From NCBI RefSeq assembly GCF_032229225.1, contig NZ_CP135076.1, forward strand, positions 973,001-1,037,000: DNA of 64,000 bases, given 5' to 3'. This stretch comes from Stakelama saccharophila. Its GTDB lineage: Bacteria; Pseudomonadota; Alphaproteobacteria; Sphingomonadales; Sphingomonadaceae. The notes beneath the pieces are model-generated. The model was not told the DNA's origin. It worked only from the letters and a program-made list of their open reading frames with translations, and made no database searches. A program made the translations under genes and the position numbers. This document shows positions 1 to 8,820 of the stretch, in pieces (position 1 is the first letter of the stretch; each line of letters begins with the position of its first letter).

Positions 1-1196
1 TCCGCGCCGAACATCCGCTTCTGACCCTCGTCCAGCCTGAAAAGGTCAACAGCGCCATCGTCCGCTCGCTGATCGACAGCCGCAAGGTCAGTCCCTGGGG
101 CATCCTGCCGGTCTGGCAGTTCCAGGGGCGCGAGACCTGGACGATGATCGGCTATCACGCCGTTCCCGTCATCGCCGACGCCTATCTGAAGGGCATCAGC
201 GGGTTCGATGCGAACGAAGCGCTCGACGCGATGGTCGCGAGCGCCACCTATGCGCCTTATGGCGGGCTGGGCGATTACATGAAGCTCGGCTACGTCGCTA
301 TCGACCGGGAGCCCGAGGCGGCGTCCAAGACGGTCGAATATGCCTATGACGACTGGGCCATCGCCCGCATGGCGCAGGCGATGGGGCGCGACGACGTGGC
401 GAAACGTTTCTTCAAGCGCGCGGGCTATTGGCGCAACAGTTTCGATCCGAAAACCGGCTTCGTCCGCGCGCGCAAGGCGGACGGCGATTTCCGCACGCCC
501 TTCGATCCGACCGCGATCAACTATGGCTCCGACTATACCGAGGGCAATGCCTGGCAATATAGCTGGTTTGTGCCGCAGGATCAGGCCGGGCTGTTCCGCG
601 CCATGGGCGACGACGAGGCGGTGGTCGACAAGCTCGACCGCATGTTCGAGTTCGACAATTCCAAGCTCGACTACAGCCATGCCGAAGATATTGCCGGCCT
701 GATCGGCCAATATATCCACGGCAACGAACCCAGCCATCACGTCGCCTATCTCTACGACTATGCCGGCGCGCCGTGGCGGACGCAGGGGCGGCTGAAACAG
801 ATCGTCGACAGCCAGTACAAGCCGACGCCGGACGGGCTGTCGGGCAATGACGATCTCGGCCAGATGTCGGCCTGGCTGACCTTTACGGCGCTGGGCTTTT
901 ATCCGGTCACGCCGGGCAGCCTGGAATATGTCATCGGCCGGCCCTTCGTCGATCGCGCCGTCCTCAACCTGCCCAATGGCAAGCAGTTCACCATTGTCGC
1001 GGACGGGCTGGATGACGGGCATCCCTATGTCGGCAAGGTGACGCTGAACGGCAAGCCGCTCACCCGCAGCTATATTCGGCACGGTGAAATCATGGCGGGC
1101 GGCGAGTTGCGCTTCACCATGCAGGCGCAGCCGAACAAGACGTGGGCGACTGATCCCGCCGATCGCCCCTACGCCATGAGCGATTATGCCGGCTGA
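1..1196 (+). CDS. GH92 family alpha-mannosidase, C-terminal part
   Basis: This is the 3' end of a glycoside hydrolase family 92 exo-alpha-mannosidase; the frame is open from base 3, so the start lies before the window (397 residues visible). Family signatures are present in order: GYHAVPVIADAYLKG, SKTVEYAYDDWAIARMA, YTEGNAWQYSWFVPQD (the Glu is the family's general acid, about residue 180 of the visible part), GLIGQYIHGNEPSHH, and GNDDLGQMSAW (the Asp pair corresponds to the general base and calcium site). The end is a normal GH92 beta-domain tail, so the gene looks intact here. GH92 enzymes are usually secreted and trim alpha-mannosides from glycans. Its stop overlaps the convergent mmsB stop by 13 bases. 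Linkage specificity cannot be read from the sequence. Confidence 0.95.
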   Translation, partial: RAEHPLLTLVQPEKVNSAIVRSLIDSRKVSPWGILPVWQFQGRETWTMIGYHAVPVIADAYLKGISGFDANEALDAMVASATYAPYGGLGDYMKLGYVAIDREPEAASKTVEYAYDDWAIARMAQAMGRDDVAKRFFKRAGYWRNSFDPKTGFVRARKADGDFRTPFDPTAINYGSDYTEGNAWQYSWFVPQDQAGLFRAMGDDEAVVDKLDRMFEFDNSKLDYSHAEDIAGLIGQYIHGNEPSHHVAYLYDYAGAPWRTQGRLKQIVDSQYKPTPDGLSGNDDLGQMSAWLTFTALGFYPVTPGSLEYVIGRPFVDRAVLNLPNGKQFTIVADGLDDGHPYVGKVTLNGKPLTRSYIRHGEIMAGGELRFTMQAQPNKTWATDPADRPYAMSDYAG

Positions 1197-2080
1197 TCGT
1201 CCTCGCGCGCGAGCATCTTGATAATGGCCGAAAAGTCGAGGCCGGCATTCCCGGCCTCGGCAAACTTTGCATAAAGCTCCGTCGCCCGCGCGCCCATCGG
1301 CGTGTCGGCCTGTGCGGTCGCCGCCGCGTCCATCGCCAGCCGCAGGTCCTTCAGCATCAGGCCCGTCGCGAAGCCGCCGGCATAGTCGCGGTCGGAAGGC
1401 GCTTCGGGGCCGACGCCCGGCACCGGGCAATAGCTCGTCATCGACCAGCTCTGCGCCGTGGATACGGACGCGATATCATAGAATTTTTGCGGGTCGAGCC
1501 CCAGCTTTCTCGCCATCACGAATGCTTCGCAGGTGGCGATCATGGTCGCGCCCAGGACCATGTTGTTGCACATCTTGGCAGTCTGGCCCGTGCCGTTGCC
1601 GCCAGCGTGGATCACCGCCTTGCCCATGTCGGACAGGAACGGCCTGGCGCGCTCGAACGCTTCGTCGGTGCCGCCGACCATGAAGGTCAGCGTGCCCGCC
1701 TGCGCGCCCGTGATGCCGCCCGAAACCGGCGCGTCCACCGCCATCAGCCCCTTGGCGGAGGCCTGTTCCGCCACCTCGCGCGCGGTTGCGACATCGATGG
1801 TCGAACAATCGATCAGCACGGCGCCGGTATCGGCGATGCCGAACACGCTTTCACGATATACCTCGGCGACATGCCTGCCGGCGGGCAGCATGGTGATGAC
1901 GGCTTCGGCGCCCCTGGCCGCCTCCGCCGCGCTTTCGACCGTCAGGCAGCCGGCGGACTTCGCGTTGGCGAGCGCTTCTTCCGACAGATCGAAGGCGTGG
2001 ACATCATGCCCGCTCTTCGCGAGGTTCGCCGCCATGCCGCCGCCCATATTGCCGAGCCCGATAAATCCAACGCGTGCCAT
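1184..2080 (-). CDS. mmsB: 3-hydroxyisobutyrate dehydrogenase
   Basis: A 298-residue NAD-dependent beta-hydroxyacid dehydrogenase that oxidises 3-hydroxyisobutyrate to methylmalonate semialdehyde in valine breakdown. The N-terminus carries the dinucleotide motif GFIGLGNMGGGMA, followed by the substrate-binding motif DAPVSGG and the catalytic-lysine motif GNGTGQTAKMCNNM. Length is typical. The ATG at 2080 has GGAG seven bases upstream. It is the last gene of a minus-strand valine operon (mmsA, acyl-CoA dehydrogenase, hydroxyisobutyryl-CoA hydrolase, enoyl-CoA hydratase, mmsB), which distinguishes it from other members of the family such as tartronate semialdehyde reductase. Confidence 0.95.
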   Translation of the reverse strand: MARVGFIGLGNMGGGMAANLAKSGHDVHAFDLSEEALANAKSAGCLTVESAAEAARGAEAVITMLPAGRHVAEVYRESVFGIADTGAVLIDCSTIDVATAREVAEQASAKGLMAVDAPVSGGITGAQAGTLTFMVGGTDEAFERARPFLSDMGKAVIHAGGNGTGQTAKMCNNMVLGATMIATCEAFVMARKLGLDPQKFYDIASVSTAQSWSMTSYCPVPGVGPEAPSDRDYAGGFATGLMLKDLRLAMDAAATAQADTPMGARATELYAKFAEAGNAGLDFSAIIKMLAREDDQPA

Positions 2081-2106
2081 TCATTCTCTCCGATCGCTCT
2101 CTAATC

Positions 2107-2192
2107 CGTCATCCCGGACTTGATCCGGGATCCAGAGCCTCATCCGCCCCGCTCGAAGCTCTGGATCGTGACGTTCGTCAGGATGATGTCGT
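2107..2192. repeat. Intergenic palindromic element, family B copy 1
   Basis: An imperfect long palindrome fills the gap between the enoyl-CoA hydratase gene and mmsB. It has a left arm GTCATCCCGGACTTGATC followed by CCAGAGC, and a right arm with GAAGCTCTGGATC and GACGTTCGTCAGGATGA. The same left arm and the same GACGTTCGTCAG core recur at 5462-5552 in this operon, so this is a repeated element rather than a simple hairpin. It is likely transcribed and folded in the mRNA. Confidence 0.8.
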
Positions 2193-2210
2193 GCATGTTG
2201 CCTCTTGCTT

Positions 2211-2987
2211 CTACCGCCCCGTCCACTTTCCGGCGCGTTTCTCGACGAACGCCGCCATGCCCTCGCTCTGGTCCTCGGTGCCGAACAGCCCGTGGAACAG
2301 GCGGCGTTCGAATTGCACGCCCTGCGCCAGCGTGGTTTCAAACGCAGCATTCACCATTTCCTTGTTCGCCTTGACCGCGAGCGGCGGCATCTCGGCGATC
2401 GCGGTGGCGACCTTGACCGCTTCGTCGACCAGTTCCGCGGCGGGCAGGATGCGGCTGACCAGCCCGGCGCGTTCGGCCTCTTCGGCGTCCATCATCCGGC
2501 CCGTCAGGCACATTTCCATCGCCTTGGCCTTGCCGACCGCGCGGGTCAGGCGCTGCGAACCGCCCATTCCCGGCGACACGCCCAGCTTGATCTCGGGCTG
2601 GCCGAACTTGGCGGTGTCGGCGGCGAGGATGAAGTCGCACATCATCGCCACTTCGCACCCGCCGCCCAGCGCGTAGCCGGCCACCGCGGCGATGATGGGC
2701 TTGCGCGTCCGGGTGAATTCCTCCCAGCCGGCGAAGAAATTGCTGCCATACATCTGGGCGAAGCCCTGGCCTTGCATCTCCTTGATGTCGGCGCCGGCGG
2801 CGAACGCCTTTTCGCTACCGGTGATGACGGCGCAGCCCTGGCTGTCATCGGCATCGAAGGCGCGCATCGCATCGAGCAGGTCGGCGAGCACCTGCCCGTT
2901 GAGCGCATTGAGCGCCCCCGGCCGGTTGAGCGTGACCAGCGTCACGGGCCCGCGCTGTTCCACGAGGATGGTTTCGTATTCGGCCAC
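2211..2987 (-). CDS. Enoyl-CoA hydratase (valine pathway)
   Basis: A crotonase-fold enoyl-CoA hydratase, here expected to hydrate methacrylyl-CoA to 3-hydroxyisobutyryl-CoA. Key motifs are [11 protein letters not shown] (oxyanion hole), [16 protein letters not shown] with the first catalytic Glu, and [16 protein letters not shown] with the second. The open frame runs further upstream, but that stretch is the translation of a palindromic repeat. The GTG at 2987 gives 258 residues, the usual family length, with a strong GGAGGAGG Shine-Dalgarno five bases upstream. It sits between the hydroxyisobutyryl-CoA hydrolase gene and mmsB in the valine operon. Confidence 0.95.
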   Translation of the reverse strand: MAEYETILVEQRGPVTLVTLNRPGALNALNGQVLADLLDAMRAFDADDSQGCAVITGSEKAFAAGADIKEMQGQGFAQMYGSNFFAGWEEFTRTRKPIIAAVAGYALGGGCEVAMMCDFILAADTAKFGQPEIKLGVSPGMGGSQRLTRAVGKAKAMEMCLTGRMMDAEEAERAGLVSRILPAAELVDEAVKVATAIAEMPPLAVKANKEMVNAAFETTLAQGVQFERRLFHGLFGTEDQSEGMAAFVEKRAGKWTGR

Positions 2988-2999
2988 AGTTTCCTCCTC

Positions 3000-3084
3000 C
3001 GTCATCCCAGCGTAGGCTGGGATCGCTTTCATCATGCGACTCGCCTGCCGTGCGAGACCCCAGCCTGCGCTGGGGTGACGACAG
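3000..3084. repeat. Intergenic palindromic element, family A copy 1
   Basis: Inverted repeat between the hydroxyisobutyryl-CoA hydrolase and enoyl-CoA hydratase genes. The arms are CGTCATCCCAGCGTAGGCTG near 3000 and CCCAGCCTGCGCTGGGGTGA near 3059-3078. Its end abuts, and partly forms, the Shine-Dalgarno of the enoyl-CoA hydratase gene. Read through, it would encode the peptide IPAYAGMTE, which explains the false N-terminal extension of that gene. A related copy lies at 41963-42056. Confidence 0.8.
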
Positions 3085-3090
3085 TTCATG

Positions 3091-4134
3091 TCACGCCGGC
3101 GTCCACGCCTCGTCGTCGGGCAGGGGCGCGAAGATCTGATCGATCAGATGCTGGCTCACGCCTTCGGGCGTCGCCGGGTTCCATTTCGGGTTATTGTCCT
3201 TGTCGATGATCACCGCGCGCACGCCCTCGATAAAGTCGTGGCGCTGGCAGACATGGCTGGCAACCGCGAACTCCTGCCGCATCTCGTCCTCAAAGGTCGG
3301 CATCGTCCTCCCGTCGGCGAGCAGTTTGAGCGACACCTTCATCGTCTGCGGCGATTTGGTGCGCATCACCGAAAGCTGCTTGTCTCCCCACTCGCCGCCT
3401 TCTTCTTCCAGTGCTGCAAAAATATCCTCCAGTCGATCGGAGGCGAATAGGCGGTCGATCGCTTCCTGGTGCGCTGTGATCTTGGCTTCGGGCGGTTCGA
3501 CCGACAGCGCATCGAGAATCGCCTCGATCGCCTGCGGTTCGGCGGTGATCCGCCGCTTCGCATCGTCGAGCGCATTCGCCGGCAGATAATGCGTCGCCAG
3601 CCCGAGCGCGAGGCATTCCGCCCCGTCGATCCGCGCGCCGGTAAGCGCCAGATACTGGCCCATGCGGCCGGGCAGGCGCGACAGATACCAGCCGCCGCCG
3701 ACATCGGGGAACAGTCCGATACCCGTCTCCGGCATGGCGAATTTGGTGTTCTCGGTCGCGACGCGATATTTTGCCGGCAGCGAAATGCCGACGCCGCCGC
3801 CCATGGTAATGCCGTCCATGAACGCGACGACCGGCTTGGCATAGGTGAACAGCCGGTGGTTCATGCGGTATTCCTGGCGGAAGAAGTCGCGCGCGGCCTT
3901 GCCGTCGGTCTTGCCCGATTCCTGCACCATGCGGATGTCGCCGCCGGCGCAGAAGCCGCGGCCCTCTGCATGGTCGATCATCACCGCCTCGATTCCGGTA
4001 TCGCCCCGCCAACGATCGAGCGCCTCGGCCATCGCCACGCACATATCGGTGTTCAGCGCATGGATCGCCCCCGGCCGGTTGAGCCGGATACGCCCGGCTT
4101 TGCCATCGGTCGAAATCAGCACGTCTTGCGTCAT
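3091..4134 (-). CDS. 3-hydroxyisobutyryl-CoA hydrolase
   Basis: A 347-residue enoyl-CoA hydratase/isomerase-superfamily thioesterase that hydrolyses 3-hydroxyisobutyryl-CoA, the step that frees the acid oxidised by MmsB. Diagnostic features are [33 protein letters not shown] and [17 protein letters not shown], which are hallmarks of the HIBCH subfamily, together with a length well above that of simple hydratases. The ATG at 4134 is preceded by AGGAGG three bases upstream. It follows the acyl-CoA dehydrogenase gene in the operon, separated by a palindromic element. Confidence 0.93.
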   Translation of the reverse strand: MTQDVLISTDGKAGRIRLNRPGAIHALNTDMCVAMAEALDRWRGDTGIEAVMIDHAEGRGFCAGGDIRMVQESGKTDGKAARDFFRQEYRMNHRLFTYAKPVVAFMDGITMGGGVGISLPAKYRVATENTKFAMPETGIGLFPDVGGGWYLSRLPGRMGQYLALTGARIDGAECLALGLATHYLPANALDDAKRRITAEPQAIEAILDALSVEPPEAKITAHQEAIDRLFASDRLEDIFAALEEEGGEWGDKQLSVMRTKSPQTMKVSLKLLADGRTMPTFEDEMRQEFAVASHVCQRHDFIEGVRAVIIDKDNNPKWNPATPEGVSQHLIDQIFAPLPDDEAWTPA

Positions 4135-4145
4135 AATCCTCCTTC

Positions 4146-4296
4146 CCTTCCTCTCCCTGCGGGAGAGGATACGAAGACTTGCGAGCCATGCTCGCTAGTC
4201 GGAGTTGGCGAGGGTGATCCCGGTTTCGCGCCCTCACCAAGCTTCGCTGGCCGCTTGCGCGGCAATCTCCGCTATCCCCTCCCGGCGGGAGAGGAT
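4146..4296. repeat. Intergenic palindromic element, family C copy 1
   Basis: A 150-base composite palindrome lies between the acyl-CoA dehydrogenase and hydroxyisobutyryl-CoA hydrolase genes. The outer arms are CTTCCTCTCCCTGCGGGAGA near 4149 and CCCCTCCCGGCGGGAGAGGA near 4276. An inner pair, GTTGGCGAGGGTG and CGCCCTCACCAAGC, flanks the centre. The end facing the hydrolase gene contributes purine-rich sequence just ahead of its Shine-Dalgarno. Related GGGAGG-ended elements occur at 38680-38779 and 40514-40645. Confidence 0.75.
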
Positions 4297-4302
4297 CTGA
4301 AC

Positions 4303-5448
4303 TCACTGCCGCAGCATATCCCGTCCGACGATCATCCGCATGACCTGATTGGTGCCCTCGAGGATCGAGTGTACGCGCAGGTCGCGCCAGAACCGCTCGA
4401 TCGGATAATCCTGCAGATAGCCGTAGCCGCCATGCAGTTGCAGTGCATCGTTGACGATCTTCGACCCGCTATCGGTGGCGAGCCGCTTGGCCATCGCGGC
4501 GAAACGCGTCTTGTCGGGTGCGTTCGCCGTCACCTTGGCCGCCGCGACATAAAGCAGTGCGCGCGCCGCCTCCAGGTCGGTCGCCATGTCGGCGAGCATG
4601 AACTGCGTGTTCTGAAATTCGGCGATGGGCCGACCGAACTGCTGCCGGTCCTTGGTATAGGCCACCGCCTCGTCGAGGCAGCGCTGCGCCCCGCCCAGCG
4701 AGCAGGCGCCGATATTCAGCCGGCCGCCGTCGAGCCCCATCATCGCGATGCGGAAGCCTTCGCCCTCGGCCCCGACGATATTCTCGGCCGGCACGCGGAC
4801 ATCCTCGAAGATCACCTGCGCGGTGGGTTGCGAATGCCAGCCGAGCTTCTTTTCCTGCGCGCCGAAGCTGACGCCGGCCATGTCCTTTTCGACCACCATG
4901 CAGGTGATGCCCTTCGGCCCGTCCTCGCCCGTGCGCACCATCACGACATAGACTTCGTTCTCCCCGCCGCCGGAGATGAACTGCTTGGTGCCGTTGAGGA
5001 CATAATGGTCGCCGTCGCGGACCGCCCTGGCCTTGAGCGCGGCGGCGTCGGAGCCGGATGACGGCTCGGTCAGGCAATAGCTCGCCATCCGGTCCATGGT
5101 GACGAGGCTTGGCAGATATTTCCGCTTCACCGCGTCCGAACCGAACCGGTCAATCATCCACGACGCCATGTTGTGGATCGAGATGAAGGCGGAGGTCGAC
5201 GGACAGCCATAGGCCATCGCCTCCATGATCAGCGCCGCCTCCAGCCGCCCGAGATTGATCCCGCCCGACTCTTCCGAGATGTAGATTGCGGCGAAACCGA
5301 GTTCGGCCGCTTCCTTGATCACATCGCGCGGGAAGATGTGCTTTTCGTCCCACTCGCCCGCGTTGGGCGTAATGCGGTCGGCGGTGAACCGGCGCGCCAT
5401 CTCCTGAATCGCGCGCTGGTCCTCGGTAAGGTCGAATTGATCGGTCAT
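4303..5448 (-). CDS. Isobutyryl-CoA dehydrogenase-type acyl-CoA dehydrogenase
   Basis: A 381-residue FAD-dependent acyl-CoA dehydrogenase, most likely converting isobutyryl-CoA to methacrylyl-CoA. It shows the family sequence blocks CLTEPSSGSDAAALK (flavin binding), QFISGGGENEVYVVM, GGRLNIGACSLGGAQ and the C-terminal block ERFWRDLRVHSILEGTNQVM, whose Glu is the catalytic base in the isobutyryl/short-chain group. Placement between mmsA and the methacrylyl-CoA-using genes supports the substrate. Short/branched-chain specificity is inferred from context, not proven by residues. Confidence 0.93.
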   Translation of the reverse strand: MTDQFDLTEDQRAIQEMARRFTADRITPNAGEWDEKHIFPRDVIKEAAELGFAAIYISEESGGINLGRLEAALIMEAMAYGCPSTSAFISIHNMASWMIDRFGSDAVKRKYLPSLVTMDRMASYCLTEPSSGSDAAALKARAVRDGDHYVLNGTKQFISGGGENEVYVVMVRTGEDGPKGITCMVVEKDMAGVSFGAQEKKLGWHSQPTAQVIFEDVRVPAENIVGAEGEGFRIAMMGLDGGRLNIGACSLGGAQRCLDEAVAYTKDRQQFGRPIAEFQNTQFMLADMATDLEAARALLYVAAAKVTANAPDKTRFAAMAKRLATDSGSKIVNDALQLHGGYGYLQDYPIERFWRDLRVHSILEGTNQVMRMIVGRDMLRQ

Positions 5449-5461
5449 GTCAGTCCTATAT

Positions 5462-5552
5462 CGTCATGCCGGACTTGATCCGGCATACAGAGCGGCAAAC
5501 GAAACCGTCTGCCGCTGTGGATGCTGACGTTCGTCAGCATGGCGGACAAGGA
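5462..5552. repeat. Intergenic palindromic element, family B copy 2
   Basis: Second copy of the element seen at 2107-2192, here between mmsA and the acyl-CoA dehydrogenase gene. The left arm GTCATGCCGGACTTGATC is followed by CGGCATACAGAGCGGCA. The right half holds TGCCGCTGTGGATGCTGACG and GTTCGTCAGCATGGCG. Compensatory changes between copies (CCGG..CCGGGAT versus CCGG..CCGGCAT) keep the pairing, which suggests that the structure is maintained. Confidence 0.8.
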
Positions 5553-5566
5553 GGAGACCAATCCGC

Positions 5567-7063
5567 TCACCCCATGGTCGGGATGACGAACGCGTTCTCG
5601 CCGGTGGCGCTGCCGTCGGGCCAGCGTTGGGTCACCGTCTTGACCTTGGTCCAGAATTTCAGCCCCTCGGTGCCGTACTGGTTGGTGTCGCCAAAGCCCG
5701 AGCGCTTCCACCCGCCAAAGCTGTGATAGCTCACCGGCACCGGGATCGGCACGTTGATGCCGACCATGCCGACCTGCACGCGATGCGCGAATTCGCGCGC
5801 GGCGTGGCCGTTGCGCGTGAAGATCGCGACGCCGTTGCCGTACTGGTGCTCGCTCGGCAGGCGCACCGCCGCCTCGAAATCGTGCGCGCGGACGATCTGG
5901 AGGACGGGGCCGAAGATCTCTTCCTTGTACGATTCCATGGTCGTCGTGACATGGTCGAACAGGCTGGGGCCGACGAAGAAGCCGTCCTCATGCCCCTGCA
6001 GCTTGAAGCCGCGCCCGTCGACGACCAGTTCGGCGCCCTCATCGACGCCGGTCTGAATCCACTTCTCGACGCGCCCCTTCTGCTCGGCGGTGACCATCGG
6101 GCCATATTGCGCGTCCTTGTCGGTCGACACGCCGACGCGCAGGCTGTCGATCGCGGGGATCAGCTTGTCGCGCAGCCGCTCGGCGGTATCCTCGCCCACC
6201 GGCACGACGACCGGCAGCGCCATGCAGCGCTCGCCCGCCGAGCCATAGGCGGCGCCGACCAGATCGTTCACCACCTGGTCGAGATCGGCGTCGGGCATGA
6301 CGATGCCGTGATTCTTCGCGCCGCCCATCGCCTGGACGCGCTTTCCGGCGGCGACGCCGCGCTTGTATACATAATGCGCGATGTCGGACGAGCCGACGAA
6401 GCTGACCGCCGAAATCGCCGGGTGGTCGAGGATCGCGTCGACCATTTCCTTGTCGCCGTGCACGACCTGGAGCAGCCCCTCGGGCGCGCCCGCCTCGACG
6501 AACAGTTCGGCGAGCCGCACCGGCACGCTGGGGTCGCGCTCGGACGGCTTCAGGATGAAGGCGTTGCCGCACGCGATCGCCATGCCGAACATCCACATCG
6601 GGATCATCGCGGGAAAATTGAACGGCGTGATACCCGCGCCCAGCCCAAGCGGCTGACGCATCGAATAGACATCGATTCCGGTGCCGGCACCTTGCGTATA
6701 TTCGCCCTTCAGCACCTGCGGGATGCCGCAGGCATATTCGATGACCTCCAGCCCGCGCTGCACATCGCCATGCGCGTCGTCGATCACCTTGCCGTGCTCG
6801 GAGGACAAGAGCCGCGCCAGCTCGTCCTTGTTGGCCTCGACCAGCTCCTTGAACCGGAACATCACGCGGGCGCGCCGCTGCGGATTGGTCGCGGCCCATT
6901 CGGGCTGGACCTTCCGTGCGGCGGCCACCGCGGCGTCGAGTTCGGCCTGTCCGCCCAATGCGACGGTGGCCTGGACCTGACCGCTATTGGGATCGAAGAC
7001 GTCGTGGCTCCGCGCGCCGCCGCCACCCGAATAGCCGGAAATGACATGATCGATGGTGCGCAT
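5567..7063 (-). CDS. mmsA: CoA-acylating methylmalonate-semialdehyde dehydrogenase
   Basis: A 498-residue aldehyde dehydrogenase-superfamily enzyme that converts methylmalonate semialdehyde to propionyl-CoA and ends valine degradation. Visible hallmarks are GITPFNFPAMIPMWMF, the Rossmann segment VSFVGSSDIAHYVYKRG, MGGAKNHGIVMPDADLD, the catalytic-cysteine motif GSAGERCMALPVVV, and the C-terminal VPIPVPVSYHSFGGWKRSGFG. The ATG at 7063 has GAGGAG six bases upstream. It is the first gene of the valine operon; the 221-base gap upstream (7064-7284) presumably holds the promoter, though I could not identify a convincing one. Confidence 0.96.
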   Translation of the reverse strand: MRTIDHVISGYSGGGGARSHDVFDPNSGQVQATVALGGQAELDAAVAAARKVQPEWAATNPQRRARVMFRFKELVEANKDELARLLSSEHGKVIDDAHGDVQRGLEVIEYACGIPQVLKGEYTQGAGTGIDVYSMRQPLGLGAGITPFNFPAMIPMWMFGMAIACGNAFILKPSERDPSVPVRLAELFVEAGAPEGLLQVVHGDKEMVDAILDHPAISAVSFVGSSDIAHYVYKRGVAAGKRVQAMGGAKNHGIVMPDADLDQVVNDLVGAAYGSAGERCMALPVVVPVGEDTAERLRDKLIPAIDSLRVGVSTDKDAQYGPMVTAEQKGRVEKWIQTGVDEGAELVVDGRGFKLQGHEDGFFVGPSLFDHVTTTMESYKEEIFGPVLQIVRAHDFEAAVRLPSEHQYGNGVAIFTRNGHAAREFAHRVQVGMVGINVPIPVPVSYHSFGGWKRSGFGDTNQYGTEGLKFWTKVKTVTQRWPDGSATGENAFVIPTMG

Positions 7064-7284
7064 GAAATTCTCCTCTCACCCGGACAGATGCTCGAGCCGC
7101 CGATTCGTTTCCGATGTAACTAAATTTCTTACTGGCACATCATTCGGTCGCTGTCAGCCGCTGCGCTCCGGCTGGTGCAGGCAACCGGACAGAGTGCGGC
7201 GGTGTCGGCGGGCAACTCGGCGGCGTGACCGGCCGATCCCGCCTGCCGGTGGAACGGCGCGTCCGGGATTCCCCGCCGGGCGCC

Positions 7285-8820
7285 TTACTCGTCCGGTGTC
7301 AGGCCGGTCTGCCGTTCCAGCCAGCGCGCCGCCTCGGCCGGGCTCGCCCCGCCCTCCGGCCGGTCGACCATATAGTTCGCCCGCCGCATCACGTCGACGG
7401 GGATCGCGCCGACCATCGGCGTCAGCGCGTTCACGAATTTCGCGTCGTCCACGCGCTCCGGCGCCACCAGAAGAATCGCATCATAGCCGGGAATGGCGTG
7501 TCTGGGATCGCTCAGCACGCGCAGATGTTGTGCCGCGATCCGCCCATCGGAGGTGAAGGCGGCGATCACGTCCGCCTTGCCGCTCGCCACCGCGCGGTAC
7601 ATGAAGGTGGGATTATAGGGCTGCGCACTCGCGAATTCGAGCGAATAGGCGCGCTGCACCGCCGCCCATTCGGGCCGTTCCAGAAATTCCAGGTCGGTGC
7701 CGAACGCCAACCGGTTCGCCACCGGCGCGAGGTCGCTGAGGCTCTCGATGCCCAGCCGCTTGGCGTGCTCCTCGCGCATCGCGAAGCCATAGGCGTTCTC
7801 GAACCCCAGCGCGCCCAGCACGCCGACGCCGTGTTTCCGCTTCGCCCAGTCGGCAACGCCGGCCACGATCGCCTTGCGCGGGGGTACGTCCTCGCGGTGC
7901 ATCCGGTTGGTCCACAGCGTGCCGGAATAGTCGACATAGACGTCGATATCCCCGGTGGCGAGCGCGCTGAACACGACCGCCGATCCCAGCCCCTGGCGAT
8001 AGACCACGTCATATCCGGCCGCTTCCAGCCGATCGCCGATGACCCGGGCGAGGATATATTGCTCGGAAAAGCCCTTGGCGCCGATCACCACCCGCTTGCC
8101 GCCCGAAGGCAGCACCGGCCAGAGCGCCACTACCACGCCCAGCGCGAGCGCGATCAGGCTGGCATAGACCTGGCGCTTGCGCCGGTCGCGAATGCCGCGC
8201 TCGGCCAGCCCCAGCAGCGCATCGACCACCAGCGCCAGCCCGGCCGAGGCAATGCAGCCGACCACCACCAGCGTCCAGTTCTGCGTCTGCAGGCCGGCGA
8301 AGATCAGGTCGCCCAGGCTCGGTTGCCCGACGGTGGTCGACAGCGTTGCCGCGCCGATCGTCCAAACCGCCGCCGTCCGGATGCCCGCCATCAGCACGGG
8401 CGCGACCAGCGGCGCCTCGACCAGCCACAGCTTCTGCCGTCCGGTCATGCCGACGCCGTCGGCGGCCTGCAGTACGGCGGGGTCGAGATTGACCAGCCCC
8501 GTAACCCCGTTTCTGAGGATCGGCAGCAGGGCATAGAGCCCCAGCGCCAGCAGCGAAGGCAGAAAACCCAGTGCCGGAATTCCGCCCCCCAGCCCGCGCG
8601 ACAGGAACAACAGGATCGGATAGAACAATGCGAGCAGCGCCAGCGCGGGGATGGTCTGCACCAGGCTGGCGAAGCCCAGCGTGACGCGCGCGACATTCTC
8701 GCTGCGCGCCGACCATATTGCGAGCGGCAGGCTGATCGCGAGGCCCAGCATCAGCGCTGCCGCCGACAGCAATACGTGCTGCGCCAGCAGATCGGGCACG
8801 CGGGCGAACGCCTCGTTCAT
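7285..8820 (-). CDS. ABC importer permease fused to its substrate-binding domain (OpuC/EgtU-like)
   Basis: A 511-residue fusion. Residues about 1-205 form a six-helix BPD_transp_1 permease with the ATPase-contact loop ADGVGMTGRQKLWLVEAP near 120-137. A further hydrophobic segment follows near 216-236. From about 243 onward is a quaternary-amine binding domain that begins VVIGAKGFSEQYILARVIGD and includes VDYSGTLWTNRM, typical of OpuCC/ProX/YehZ-class proteins. Such fusions import glycine betaine, choline or, in EgtU, ergothioneine; the ligand cannot be settled here. The ATG at 8820 overlaps the ATPase stop by four bases, so the two proteins are translationally coupled. Confidence 0.93.
   Translation of the reverse strand: MNEAFARVPDLLAQHVLLSAAALMLGLAISLPLAIWSARSENVARVTLGFASLVQTIPALALLALFYPILLFLSRGLGGGIPALGFLPSLLALGLYALLPILRNGVTGLVNLDPAVLQAADGVGMTGRQKLWLVEAPLVAPVLMAGIRTAAVWTIGAATLSTTVGQPSLGDLIFAGLQTQNWTLVVVGCIASAGLALVVDALLGLAERGIRDRRKRQVYASLIALALGVVVALWPVLPSGGKRVVIGAKGFSEQYILARVIGDRLEAAGYDVVYRQGLGSAVVFSALATGDIDVYVDYSGTLWTNRMHREDVPPRKAIVAGVADWAKRKHGVGVLGALGFENAYGFAMREEHAKRLGIESLSDLAPVANRLAFGTDLEFLERPEWAAVQRAYSLEFASAQPYNPTFMYRAVASGKADVIAAFTSDGRIAAQHLRVLSDPRHAIPGYDAILLVAPERVDDAKFVNALTPMVGAIPVDVMRRANYMVDRPEGGASPAEAARWLERQTGLTPDE

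Noticed and set aside
2988..3089. N-terminal extension of the enoyl-CoA hydratase
   Set aside because: It is the translation of a palindromic element; the GTG at 2987 has a strong ribosome-binding site and gives the family length.
7134..7150. TGGCAC resembling a sigma-54 -24 element
   Set aside because: It is not followed by GC at -12 (reads TCGG) and faces no gene start.
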